From NCBI RefSeq assembly GCF_024508275.1, contig NZ_CP101989.1:806001-870000 (forward strand): a DNA stretch of 64,000 nucleotides. Reading direction: 5' to 3'. Position 1 is the first letter of the stretch. The number at the start of each line of letters is the position of its first letter. The notes under the pieces were generated by a model, which saw only the letters and a program-made list of their open reading frames with translations, had not been told where the DNA came from and ran no database searches. Both the position numbers and the translations under genes were made by a program. This document shows positions 52,110 to 59,600 of this stretch, piece by piece. The stretch comes from Cellulomonas wangsupingiae (GTDB taxonomy: Bacteria > Actinomycetota > Actinomycetes > Actinomycetales > Cellulomonadaceae).

Positions 52110-52637
52110 GTGACGTACCGGGAAGTCGTTGGAGGACTCGTGGGTAGGGTGCATGGCGGCGAGCCTGACGCCAGTCGGCTGGACGGAATCATTGAAGAGC
52201 ACGGTCGTGTCCTTCGGTCCATCACTCGGAAGGCGGACCGAAACAAGGACCGCGCACGCGTCGCGACCTTGCTAATGGTGGCGAGCGCCGCCCTTATTCC
52301 CGTCTTCATTGTAGCCTCAACGCAATGGTTGGAGTTCCTGCTCGGGAAACTCGTTCCCTCGGTCCTGGCGGCGACCTCGGCCTTGGTTGCTGCGTGGGTC
52401 CAAATCGAGCGCCCGCACGAGCGCTGGAGCCTCTACCGCAGGTACCAGCGGCTCCTGGAGGCTGACCTAATCCGATACCAGCGTGGCGTAGCACCGTTTG
52501 ACCAGCAGCAGGCCGAAGCCATTTTTGCCGAACTGCTCGCGGATCGGCAGATCGAGCTGCACAATGAGTGGGCTGGCCTGCTTCCGCGCAGCGCCGACGT
52601 GGCAGGTCTCGCATCATCTACCGGACGGGGAGGCTGA
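52110..52637 (+). CDS. SLATT/DUF4231-type two-TM membrane protein
   Basis: A 175-residue protein. After a charged helical lead come two TM helices (about 51-70, VATLLMVASAALIPVFIVAS, and about 79-98, LVPSVLAATSALVAAWVQIE) joined by a short loop, then a C-terminal helical part with the family pattern: W106 and Y109-R110 in HERWSLYRRYQRLLE, the aromatic IRYQRGVAPF, and W154 in IELHNEWAGL. This is the layout of SLATT (DUF4231) domains, which comparative genomics has proposed as membrane-breaching effectors in nucleotide-dependent conflict systems. GTG start touches the upstream stop; the cyclohydrolase ATG is 1 nt after its stop. Confidence 0.8.
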   Translation: MTYREVVGGLVGRVHGGEPDASRLDGIIEEHGRVLRSITRKADRNKDRARVATLLMVASAALIPVFIVASTQWLEFLLGKLVPSVLAATSALVAAWVQIERPHERWSLYRRYQRLLEADLIRYQRGVAPFDQQQAEAIFAELLADRQIELHNEWAGLLPRSADVAGLASSTGRGG

Positions 52638-52638
52638 C

Positions 52639-53271
52639 ATGGAGCATGCTGTTGCTCCGATGCGGTCTGCGTACGGCGATAGCCAACTGCATTGTTTCTC
52701 ATTCGGCGCGCACGAAGAGGAAAACGTACTGTGCGTCGCCGTCGACGGCTACCTCACGAGTCGGCTGGTTCGCGTCCAAAGCGCGTGCTACACGGCTGAG
52801 ATCTTTCGAAGCGTCGACTGCGACTGCCACGAGCAACTCGATCAGAGCCTGCAGCGTGTTCACGACCAGGGTGGTGTTGTCGTCTACATGCTGGCCGACG
52901 GGCGCGGCGCCGGCCTTCTCACCAAGATCCGTGGCCTCTCGCTGAATGCGAGCCGCGGTCTTGACACGTTCGACGCTTATCGCGAGCTTGGTGTAGAGCC
53001 CGATCCCCGTGACTACACGAGGATCGCGGCCGTGCTCGAGCGACTCGGGTTGCACGAGGTCAAGCTCCTTACCAACAATCCGCGCAAGGTCGAAGGGCTC
53101 CGTCGGCATGGTCTGGTGGTCGACCGCGTGCCGCTGGAGATTCCACCGACTACAGAGTCGCTGCCCTACCTGGCGACCAAGCGCCAGAAGTTCGGACACT
53201 TGTTGGAACTGGTCCCTGGCGCCTCTGAGCGAGAAGGTGTCGACAGCCCCTCGCCGGAGGTCCGCGACTAA
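52639..53271 (+). CDS. divergent GTP cyclohydrolase II (RibA-like)
   Basis: A 210-residue enzyme-like protein. The three zinc cysteines of GTP cyclohydrolase II are kept (C50, C61, C63 in SACYTAE and DCDCHEQ), as are the Arg of PDPRDYT (R124, equal to E. coli RibA R128), the LLTNNPRKVEGL block and LPYLATKRQKFGHLLEL. Changed are the QEGR motif (here ADGR) and the active-site Tyr105 of E. coli RibA, which is Leu100. In Streptomyces coelicolor a paralogue with Met at this place stops at the formamidopyrimidine product. No other riboflavin gene is near. ATG follows the SLATT stop by 1 nt, with GGGGAGG 5 nt upstream. It likely makes a nucleotide product for the SLATT partner rather than riboflavin. 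Confidence 0.85.
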   Translation: MEHAVAPMRSAYGDSQLHCFSFGAHEEENVLCVAVDGYLTSRLVRVQSACYTAEIFRSVDCDCHEQLDQSLQRVHDQGGVVVYMLADGRGAGLLTKIRGLSLNASRGLDTFDAYRELGVEPDPRDYTRIAAVLERLGLHEVKLLTNNPRKVEGLRRHGLVVDRVPLEIPPTTESLPYLATKRQKFGHLLELVPGASEREGVDSPSPEVRD

Positions 53272-53376
53272 GCGTGGTCAGCGTGTGGTCAGCGAGCACC
53301 CCGGAACGGGGTCACCGCACGAACTACCCGCATGTATTTCCGCAGGTCGGCGCGTTATCCACAATCCAAGATCGAA

Positions 53377-53421
53377 CTCCTAAAGCGGGTGTCGGCAGTT
53401 CGAATCTGCCCAGGCGCACAG
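53377..53421 (+). repeat. attR-type direct repeat (45 bp)
   Basis: Identical to 48815-48859; a partial tRNA-Arg from the anticodon loop to 3 bp past the gene end. It lacks the 5' half, so it is not a functional tRNA. Confidence 0.93.
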
Positions 53422-53572
53422 GGTGTTGTTGCAGGTCAGAGGTGGTGTGGGTGCCGGGCGCGCGATGAGGCCGTGTCGATTTGCCGGGCGTTGGCCAGCG
53501 TGTGGTCGGCGACTTGCCTCAGGACGTGGACCGCCTGTCAAGGACGTGGACGACGTCGCCGGACGGCTCGGT
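53422..53572. repeat. diverged repeat flanking right att
   Basis: Partner of 48860-49010; see there. Its presence outside the 45-bp repeat suggests that a second, related element (or its remnant) begins here. Confidence 0.75.
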
Positions 53573-53621
53573 GTGCGGTCTGCTCGGATGCATCCGGCCG
53601 CCTCCCGTGTCTGACGGCCAA

Positions 53622-54568
53622 TTACTGCTCCGAGGCGGCGATCTCCACGAGCCAGCCGTTCACTCGCGCGACGGCCTCGTCGAGCTGGAGTGCAACGCCA
53701 CCGTCTTTGGCGGCCCGGGCGTAGTCATGTGGCCAGTGCGGGTGCGCGACAGCGACCGCCGGCCACGTGCGTGGTGTTCGCTTCAGCTTGCGCGCGTCTG
53801 CTGCACGCGCCTCGAACACGGCGCGGGTCGCCTCGGCGATCTCGGCGAGGCGCGGTGTGCCTTCGGCAGTCACCAGCTCCTGGAGCAGGATCAGGTCGAC
53901 GATGTCGCGCGGACGATCGTTCACCCATGTCGGAGGGTCGTGCGGGTCGGTACAGGCGTGGATCTTCTGGGCGATCTGATAGCGCATGGCCAGCGCAGCG
54001 AGTTCGTCCGGGCCCGCGAGCCCGAAGCCGGCGAGGTCGGGGGCGATGACGGTCTCGGGCGAGTCCCCGGCGCCGCCCTCGTCTGGCGCGAGCTCGATCT
54101 GGACCTTCCGCCACGGCTGACCACGGAGGCTGACGTTGACGTACAGGCGGCGCGGCTGGATCACTCGAGTCGGCGTCCTGACGACCTCGACCTCGGAGCG
54201 CGTGAGTGTCATCGGCCCCCACGGCTCGGAGAGCGCTTCGTCGAGGGCGACGAGGAACTCGTCGATCTCTCCGCGGACGAGCCCGTCGATGTCGCTCGTC
54301 GCGCGTGCGCTATGCCGAGCCGGTGTTGGAGGAGGGTTCCGCCCTTGAGCAAGAAGGTTGGTGCGCCGGCTGCGTCGACGGCGCGTTGCAGGGCGGCGAT
54401 GACGACCGTGGACGCGACGAGCCAGCCCACCCGTCCGCCGGCGGCGGGAACGCCGAGAGTGCGCTCGGCGTGGTTGATCCACTGCGACAGGATGGATACG
54501 GACGCGGGCGGGCGCGCCTTGGGCTTCAGCTCGGACAGCGGGCGCGCGGGGCGAGTCGATTCAGGCAC
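53622..54568 (-). pseudogene. abiEii-type nucleotidyltransferase toxin, frameshifted
   Basis: The toxin of a type IV AbiE system, a DNA-polymerase-beta-like nucleotidyltransferase. Reading from GTG at 54568 gives the N-terminus with the nucleotide motif FLLKGGTLLQHRLG; the catalytic acids (ATSDIDGLV) and the rest to 53622 (RYQIAQKIHACTDP, PRDIVDLILLQEL) lie in another frame. The switch falls near 54297-54310, where one base seems to be missing (the span is 947 bp, one short of a whole number of codons). There is no slippery heptamer, so this is a disabled gene, a sequencing error or, less likely, a rare frameshift. The start overlaps the antitoxin stop by 8 bp. Confidence 0.82.
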
Positions 54569-55133
54569 GTCGCTCCAGTGCTTCGGTGAGGCGGGTCAGC
54601 TCGGCTCGTGGGACTGCTCCGGTGCGGGCGCCGCGGTCAAGAGCCTGGCGCAGGAGGTACGTCGGCGTGCCGTACGCCATGCACTGCTCGATGGCGGCTG
54701 CCGGGGTGACTATCGGCATCTGCTGCCACCAGGTGACTTGGCGGGTCGGTAGACGCTGCACATGGATGACGTACCGGTCGTTGTCGCTTCGGCGGATGCG
54801 GTGCGCGCGCGGGATCGTGACGTGGTAGCGCGAGGGGTTCACATCGCTGATGTCGTGGATTGCGAGGGCGGTCTCGTGACTCAGGACCGCATCTGCATCA
54901 CCAGTGCGTAGCAGCGCCACCTGGTAGCCCTCGTACTCGACACCAGGGACGCGGGGGTATCGGTAGATGCCTCGGGCGACGCGCTCGAGCCGGCCGCGAG
55001 CGACGAGCGCATCGAACGCAGTGGGATCTATCTCAAGCTCGGCGATCGCCTGCTGGCGGGTGACCAGGCCGTTCTGGGCTTCGGCGAGGTCGAGCAGGGC
55101 GTCACGCGAGAGAGGTCGACCTCCGAGGGGCAT
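54561..55133 (-). CDS. AbiEi-type antitoxin (transcriptional autorepressor)
   Basis: A 190-residue protein with the N-terminal winged-helix domain of AbiEi antitoxins (DLAEAQNGLVTRQQAIAELE, then FDALVARGRLERVARGIYRY, about 10-60) and the C-terminal antitoxin domain (DAVLSHETALAIHDISDVNP, YHVTIPRAHRIRR, VTPAAAIEQCMAYGTP). In type IV systems it binds its own promoter through inverted repeats and blocks the toxin's effect. Start ATG at 55133, right after a large inverted repeat. It overlaps the toxin gene by 8 bp. Confidence 0.88.
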   Translation of the reverse strand: MPLGGRPLSRDALLDLAEAQNGLVTRQQAIAELEIDPTAFDALVARGRLERVARGIYRYPRVPGVEYEGYQVALLRTGDADAVLSHETALAIHDISDVNPSRYHVTIPRAHRIRRSDNDRYVIHVQRLPTRQVTWWQQMPIVTPAAAIEQCMAYGTPTYLLRQALDRGARTGAVPRAELTRLTEALERRA

Positions 55134-55168
55134 GTCAAAAGCATGGCACTTCCGCCATGGTTTTGACA
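55133..55168. promoter_or_regulatory. operator-like inverted repeat of the AbiE operon
   Basis: Arms tgtcaaaagcatggc (55133-55147) and gccatggttttgaca (55154-55168), 14 of 15 positions matching, with a 6-bp spacer. It ends exactly at the antitoxin start codon. AbiEi proteins are known to repress through inverted repeats in their promoter, so this is the likely site. It is far more A/T-rich than its surroundings. Confidence 0.75.
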
Positions 55169-55293
55169 CCCGCCACCGACATGGGACTCGCAGCGTGTCG
55201 GACAGGGACACGTGGATCGCTGTCGCCGGACCCGACGTCGGCGGCGCAGCGACGTCCAGAAGGGGCTGATGCACGAGTTGGTGACAGGCGGTC

Positions 55294-55360
55294 TCAGGCG
55301 GCGAGTGCGACCTGAGGGGTCATGATGGTCTCGAACTCGATCGGTGTCAGCCGCCCAAGG
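55294..55360 (-). pseudogene. IS3-family transposase C-terminal remnant
   Basis: Reading the minus strand, the last 22 codons before a TGA give LGRLTPIEFETIMTPQVALA, the typical end of an IS3-family (IS150-type) OrfB transposase. Likeness stops upstream of that, so only the tail of the gene is left. It shows that an insertion sequence was once here and that the segment between AbiE and Fic has been rearranged. Confidence 0.7.
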
Positions 55361-55464
55361 CTCAGCCCTGCGGGGCCGACGAAGCGGCCCTCGGCGGCGG
55401 TCCGCCCCCGAGTTTGTCGTGTTCACATTCTGATCCAGTCTCCGCGACCGACTGAGTTGGTCGT

Positions 55465-55471
55465 GCTATTT
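55465..55471 (+). promoter_or_regulatory. extended -10-like element before Fic gene
   Basis: TGCTATTTTT before the ATG at 55478 looks like an extended -10; no ribosome binding site is present, so the message may be leaderless. Confidence 0.35.
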
Positions 55472-55477
55472 TTCGAC

Positions 55478-56587
55478 ATGACCGAGCGCGACAACTTCGA
55501 GGCATCCTCTTCCCCCACGTCGTCATCCACGTCCGCGCCCACATCCTCATCGCCCTCCCCGCGACGCACCGGCGGCCCGGGCCGCATGAGCCGCGAGGCG
55601 CTGTACCGGCTGCTCGACGACACGCTCGCGGACGTGCAGAAGCGCCTCGGCGGCCTGCCGAGCCCGGCCGAGGCGCGCGCGATCTGGGACGAGCTGTGGA
55701 TTCACGACGCGCACAACTCCACGGCCATCGAGGGCAACACCCTGGTCCTCCGGGAGGTCGAGGAGCTGCTGCGCGACGGCCGCGCCGTCGGCGACAAGCA
55801 GCTCAAGGAGTACCTGGAGGTCAAGGGCTACGCGGACGCCGCCCAGTGGGTCTACAGCCAGGCGCTGGCGCCGGAGCTCGGCGGCGACGGCGAGCTGGTG
55901 ACCCTCACCCAGGTTCGTCACGTGCACCGCATGGCGATGACGCCGGTGTGGGACGTCGCCCCGCACCCGGACGCCGGGCCGGATGAAGGCCCGGGGGACT
56001 TCCGCAAGCACGAGATTCACCCGTTTCCTGGCGGGATGGTGCCGCCCTCGCGTGCGCTGATCGACCCCAAGATGCGCGACTGGCTCGACGCCGTGGAGGC
56101 GATCCGCACGGAGTCGGACCGCCATCCGATGGAGTCGGTCGCGGCGATACACGTCGCTTTCGAGCAGATCCACCCCTTCATCGACGGCAACGGGCGCACC
56201 GGACGTCTGCTGCTGAACCTGGTGCTGTGCCGGCTCGGCTACGCACCGGCGATCATCCAGAAGCGCGAGCGGGAGAAGTACCTGCGGGCGCTGCGCACCG
56301 CCGACCGCGGCAACTTCGGCCCCCTGGGGGAGCAGATCGCTCGCGCGGTGCTCGACAACGTGCTCCGTTTCGTGGTGCCTGCCCTGGCCGGCCCTGCGCG
56401 TCTCGTGCCGTTGCCCTCGCTCGCGACCCCGGAGCTGAACGCCGTCGCGCTGCGCGCGGCCGCTCAGCGGGGGCGCCTCAAGGCGCAGCGCGCGGAGAAC
56501 GGTCAGTGGATGAGCTGCCGGGCCTGGGTCGACGAGTACGTCGCGTCGAAGTACCAGCGCGTCAGTGGCGGGGTCGAACGGAGCTAG
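55478..56587 (+). CDS. Fic family protein, self-inhibited type
   Basis: A 369-residue AMPylation-type enzyme. The Fic core motif HPFIDGNGRTGR (H232) is complete. An inhibitory motif STAIEGN (81-87, S/T-x3-E-[GN]) lies N-terminal to it, which marks a class II Fic protein held off by its own Glu. The flap residues are around KHEIHPFPGGMVPP. A C-terminal winged-helix-like part (about 290-369) may bind DNA. The N-terminal 40 residues are Ser/Pro-rich and disordered. The start is the ATG at 55478. It stands alone, without a separate antitoxin, next to the AbiE pair. It could be a stress or defence protein. Confidence 0.9.
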   Translation: MTERDNFEASSSPTSSSTSAPTSSSPSPRRTGGPGRMSREALYRLLDDTLADVQKRLGGLPSPAEARAIWDELWIHDAHNSTAIEGNTLVLREVEELLRDGRAVGDKQLKEYLEVKGYADAAQWVYSQALAPELGGDGELVTLTQVRHVHRMAMTPVWDVAPHPDAGPDEGPGDFRKHEIHPFPGGMVPPSRALIDPKMRDWLDAVEAIRTESDRHPMESVAAIHVAFEQIHPFIDGNGRTGRLLLNLVLCRLGYAPAIIQKREREKYLRALRTADRGNFGPLGEQIARAVLDNVLRFVVPALAGPARLVPLPSLATPELNAVALRAAAQRGRLKAQRAENGQWMSCRAWVDEYVASKYQRVSGGVERS

Positions 56588-56672
56588 ACCGGCTGCAGTG
56601 CACGGCGCCCCGCCGGCCGGCCGGAGGCGAACGTCCCGCGGGCTCAGTTCGCGGCCGTGAGCGCCGATACGC

Positions 56673-59600
56673 GTGTGGACCTTACCGACGGGGGCACGCG
56701 CCTTGGACACACCGCACGACGCGACGGCTGTGACGGCCGCGCGCCCTGACGACCCCCGGGCCCGTGAGACGTCCGGGGCGACGACGGTGCTCCTGCTCAA
56801 CCACGTCCGCGCGCGCGGTGGCGACGACGCCGTGCGCCGCGTGGTCGAGCGGGCCGCCGTGCCGTTCTCCGTGGCCGAGCTGGAGGACGCCGCGCTCTGG
56901 ATCGGCTACCACGCGCGGATCCGGCTGTTCGCGGCGGCGGTCGAGGTGCTCGACGACGAGGGCTTCCCGTTCGAGACCGGTGCGCAGGCGTTGACCGGAG
57001 CGATGAACGCCTCCCTGGTCCTCATCCTCAAGGCGCTCGGCACACCCTCCCAGGTGTACCGGCAGCTGCCGCGGGCGGTCCCGAAGTTCTCCACCACCTC
57101 GACGATGAAGGTGCTCGAGGCCGGTCCGCGGCACGCCGTCCTGAGGTACACGCTGCACGACGGGTACCCGCACTCCCGGCTCGACTGCGCCTACGCCCGC
57201 GGCCTGATCTCCGTGATCCCGGAGGTGTTCGGCCTGCCGCGCGCCGTCGTCGTGCACCCCGAGTGCCAGTCGGACGGGTACCCGGCCTGCCTCTACGAGG
57301 TCACGTGGGGGCAGCGGCGGCGCTGGTGGCGCACGCCGTCGGAGCGCGCCGCGGGCACGGCGGCCGAGCTGCTGGCGCTCCGACGCCAGCTCGAGAACCT
57401 GCAGTCCGCCGCCGCCGACCTGGTGGGGGCCGAGGACCTCGCCGACCTCGCGGAGCGCATCACCGAGCGGGCGGCGGCCGCGGTGCTGGCGCCCGCCTAC
57501 CTGCTGGTCCTCACCGACCGGTCGGGCGGCGGGCCTCGCGTCCACAGCCACGGACTGCCGGCGCAGCGGCGCGACCGGCTCGTCGGCGCACTGCTGCGCG
57601 GAGAGGACCTGGGGCCGGGTGCCGTCGTCGTCGACGTCGCCTCCCGCGGCACGGTGCACGGCCACCTCGCGGCGCTGTACGACGACGCGCACCCCGGACC
57701 TGCGCACGAGCGCTCGCTGCTGAGGGCGTACGCCACCCACGCCGCCGCCGCGCTCGACCTGCAGCGGGCGCTCTCGGCCAGCCGCCGGGGCGAGCAGCGC
57801 TCCGCGAGCCTGCTGGGGCTCGCGCACGACCTGCGCTCGGCCACCGACCCCACCACGGTCGCCCGCGCCGCGGCTGCGGTGCTGCCCGAGATCGTCGGCT
57901 CCGACAGTGCGACCTTCTTCACCTACGACGCCCACCAGGGCGCCCTCCACGCGGTCGGGTTCGCCGGGCTGGAAGCCGCCGACGTCGACGGTCTGGGGGA
58001 GATGCAGATCACCGCGCAGAACTCCCAGGAGCTGAGCACCCTTCTCGCGCGTCAGGTGCCGACGCTGATCACGCCGGACAACGCCACTCCCTTGATCGGG
58101 CGGATCCTCGACGTCCTGGGGCTGTCGACGGCCCTCGCCGCGCCGCTCGTGGCGGACGGCGAGCTGCTGGGCGTCGCGACCACGGGGTGGCGCGTCGGCC
58201 ACGGCCCCGGTGACGTCGGCGAGGCCACCGAGCGGCTCCAGGCCGTCGCGGAGTACGCGGCCACCGCGCTGGAGAACGTCTACCTGCTGGGCCGTCTGCA
58301 GGAGCAGTCCCTCCACGACGCGCTCACCGGCCTGCCCAACCGGGTGCTGTTCCGTCGGGAGCTGGCGAGCGCCATCCAGGTGGACGCCGCCGGCGGCCCG
58401 GACGGCAGGGGTCGGGGGCGGGACCGGCCGGACGTGGACGCCGACGGCGACGGGACAGGTCCCGGGCTCGCCGTGCTGTTCTGCGACCTCGACCGGTTCA
58501 AGCACGTCAACGACGTGCTCGGGCACGCGGCCGGGGACGAGGTGCTCCGGCAGGCCGCGGACCGGCTGCGCGCCAGCGCCCGGGCGGACGACCTCATCGC
58601 CAGGCTCAGCGGCGACGAGTTCGCGCTGCTGCTGCGTGGGCCGGACGTCGCCGCGACCGCCCAGGTGGTCGCGTCGAGCATCGTCGCCGCGCTCACCGCG
58701 CCCTTCCGGGTGGAGGGCCTCGACCTGCGCGTGACGGCGAGCGTCGGCATCGCGGTCCAGGACGGCACGGGGGCGGATCCCGACGCCCTGCTCCGCGCCG
58801 CCGACAGCGCGATGTACACGGCGAAGCTGCGTGGCCGCAACCAGGTCGCCCGGGCCATGGGGCACCGCGTCGACGACCGCAGCCGCCGCGGCGTGGACCG
58901 GGAGCTCGCGGCCGACCTGCGCAACGCCGTCCGTGAGGGGCAGCTGCGCCTGCACGTCCAGCCGATCGTCTCGCTCGGGGACCCGGCGATCGGTGTCGCG
59001 CTGGCCGCCGACGACCTCGCCGACGGCCCCCGCGTGCCCGTCCTGCCCATGGTGTACGAGACGCTGCTGCGGTGGGAGCACCCGCGACTGGGCATCCTCG
59101 CGCCCGGCGCCTTCCTGCCCCTCGCCGAGGAGACCGGCTCGATCGTCGAGCTCGACCTGTGGGCGGCCCGTACGGCGTGCGCGCTCCTCGGTGCGAACCC
59201 GACGCTGCAGGGTCTGTCGATCAACACCTCGGCCAGCACCCTGTGCGACGCGCGCTGGGTGGGGGCGGTGCGCGAGGCCCTCGTCGACGCCCGGGTCGAG
59301 CCCAGCCGCCTGTGGGTCGAGGTCGTCGAGAGCCGGTCGCTCGCGGACCTGCCGAGCGTCGCGCGACGGCTGCAGGCCCTGCGTCGGATGGGCGTGCGCG
59401 TCGCGCTCGACGACTTCGGCACCGGCTTCTCCACCCTCAGCTGGCTGCAGCGTCTGCCCGTGGACCGGCTCAAGCTCGACCGCTCCCTGACCGTCGACAT
59501 CACCACCGACGCCAAGGCGCTCGCCGTGTCGCAGGGCGTCCTCGACCTGGCCGAGCGCCTGGGCGTGGACGTCGTCGCGGAGGGCGTGGAGACGGCGGCG

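Larger units (their letters stand above)
48815..53421. mobile_element. integrase-less genomic island in tRNA-Arg
   Basis: About 4.6 kb bounded by the two perfect 45-bp repeats. Base use is clearly different from the flanks (more A/T, more A- and T-ending codons). It carries a small membrane protein, a winged-helix DNA-binding protein with a small TM partner, and the three-gene unknown-SLATT-GTP cyclohydrolase II operon. No integrase, excisionase or relaxase is present, so it is either a remnant or a satellite moved by an integrase supplied from elsewhere. The motif GGTCAGCGTGTGGTCAGCG lies just inside both ends (48932-48950 and 53276-53294). Confidence 0.82.
53272..53621. other. 350-bp junction: island end, right att, next element
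   Basis: Holds the GGTCAGCGTGTGGTCAGCG motif (53276-53294), the right 45-bp att copy (53377-53421) and the diverged repeat (53422-53572) with a third, two-mismatch copy of the motif (53493-53511). No gene is supported. Confidence 0.7.

Noticed and set aside
52639..53271. GTP cyclohydrolase II as the host's housekeeping riboflavin enzyme
   Set aside because: It is in a mobile island, coupled to a membrane protein, lacks the active-site Tyr and has no rib genes nearby.
53377..53421. Second tRNA gene at the right repeat
   Set aside because: Only the 3' part from the anticodon loop is present; the 5' half and D arm are absent.
54297..54310. Programmed -1 frameshift in abiEii
   Set aside because: No slippery heptamer (X XXY YYZ) or downstream structure seen; mutation or error is simpler.
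53481..54752. Plus-strand open frame of 423 codons opposite abiEii
   Set aside because: No family likeness; the minus strand gives clear AbiEii segments in two frames.
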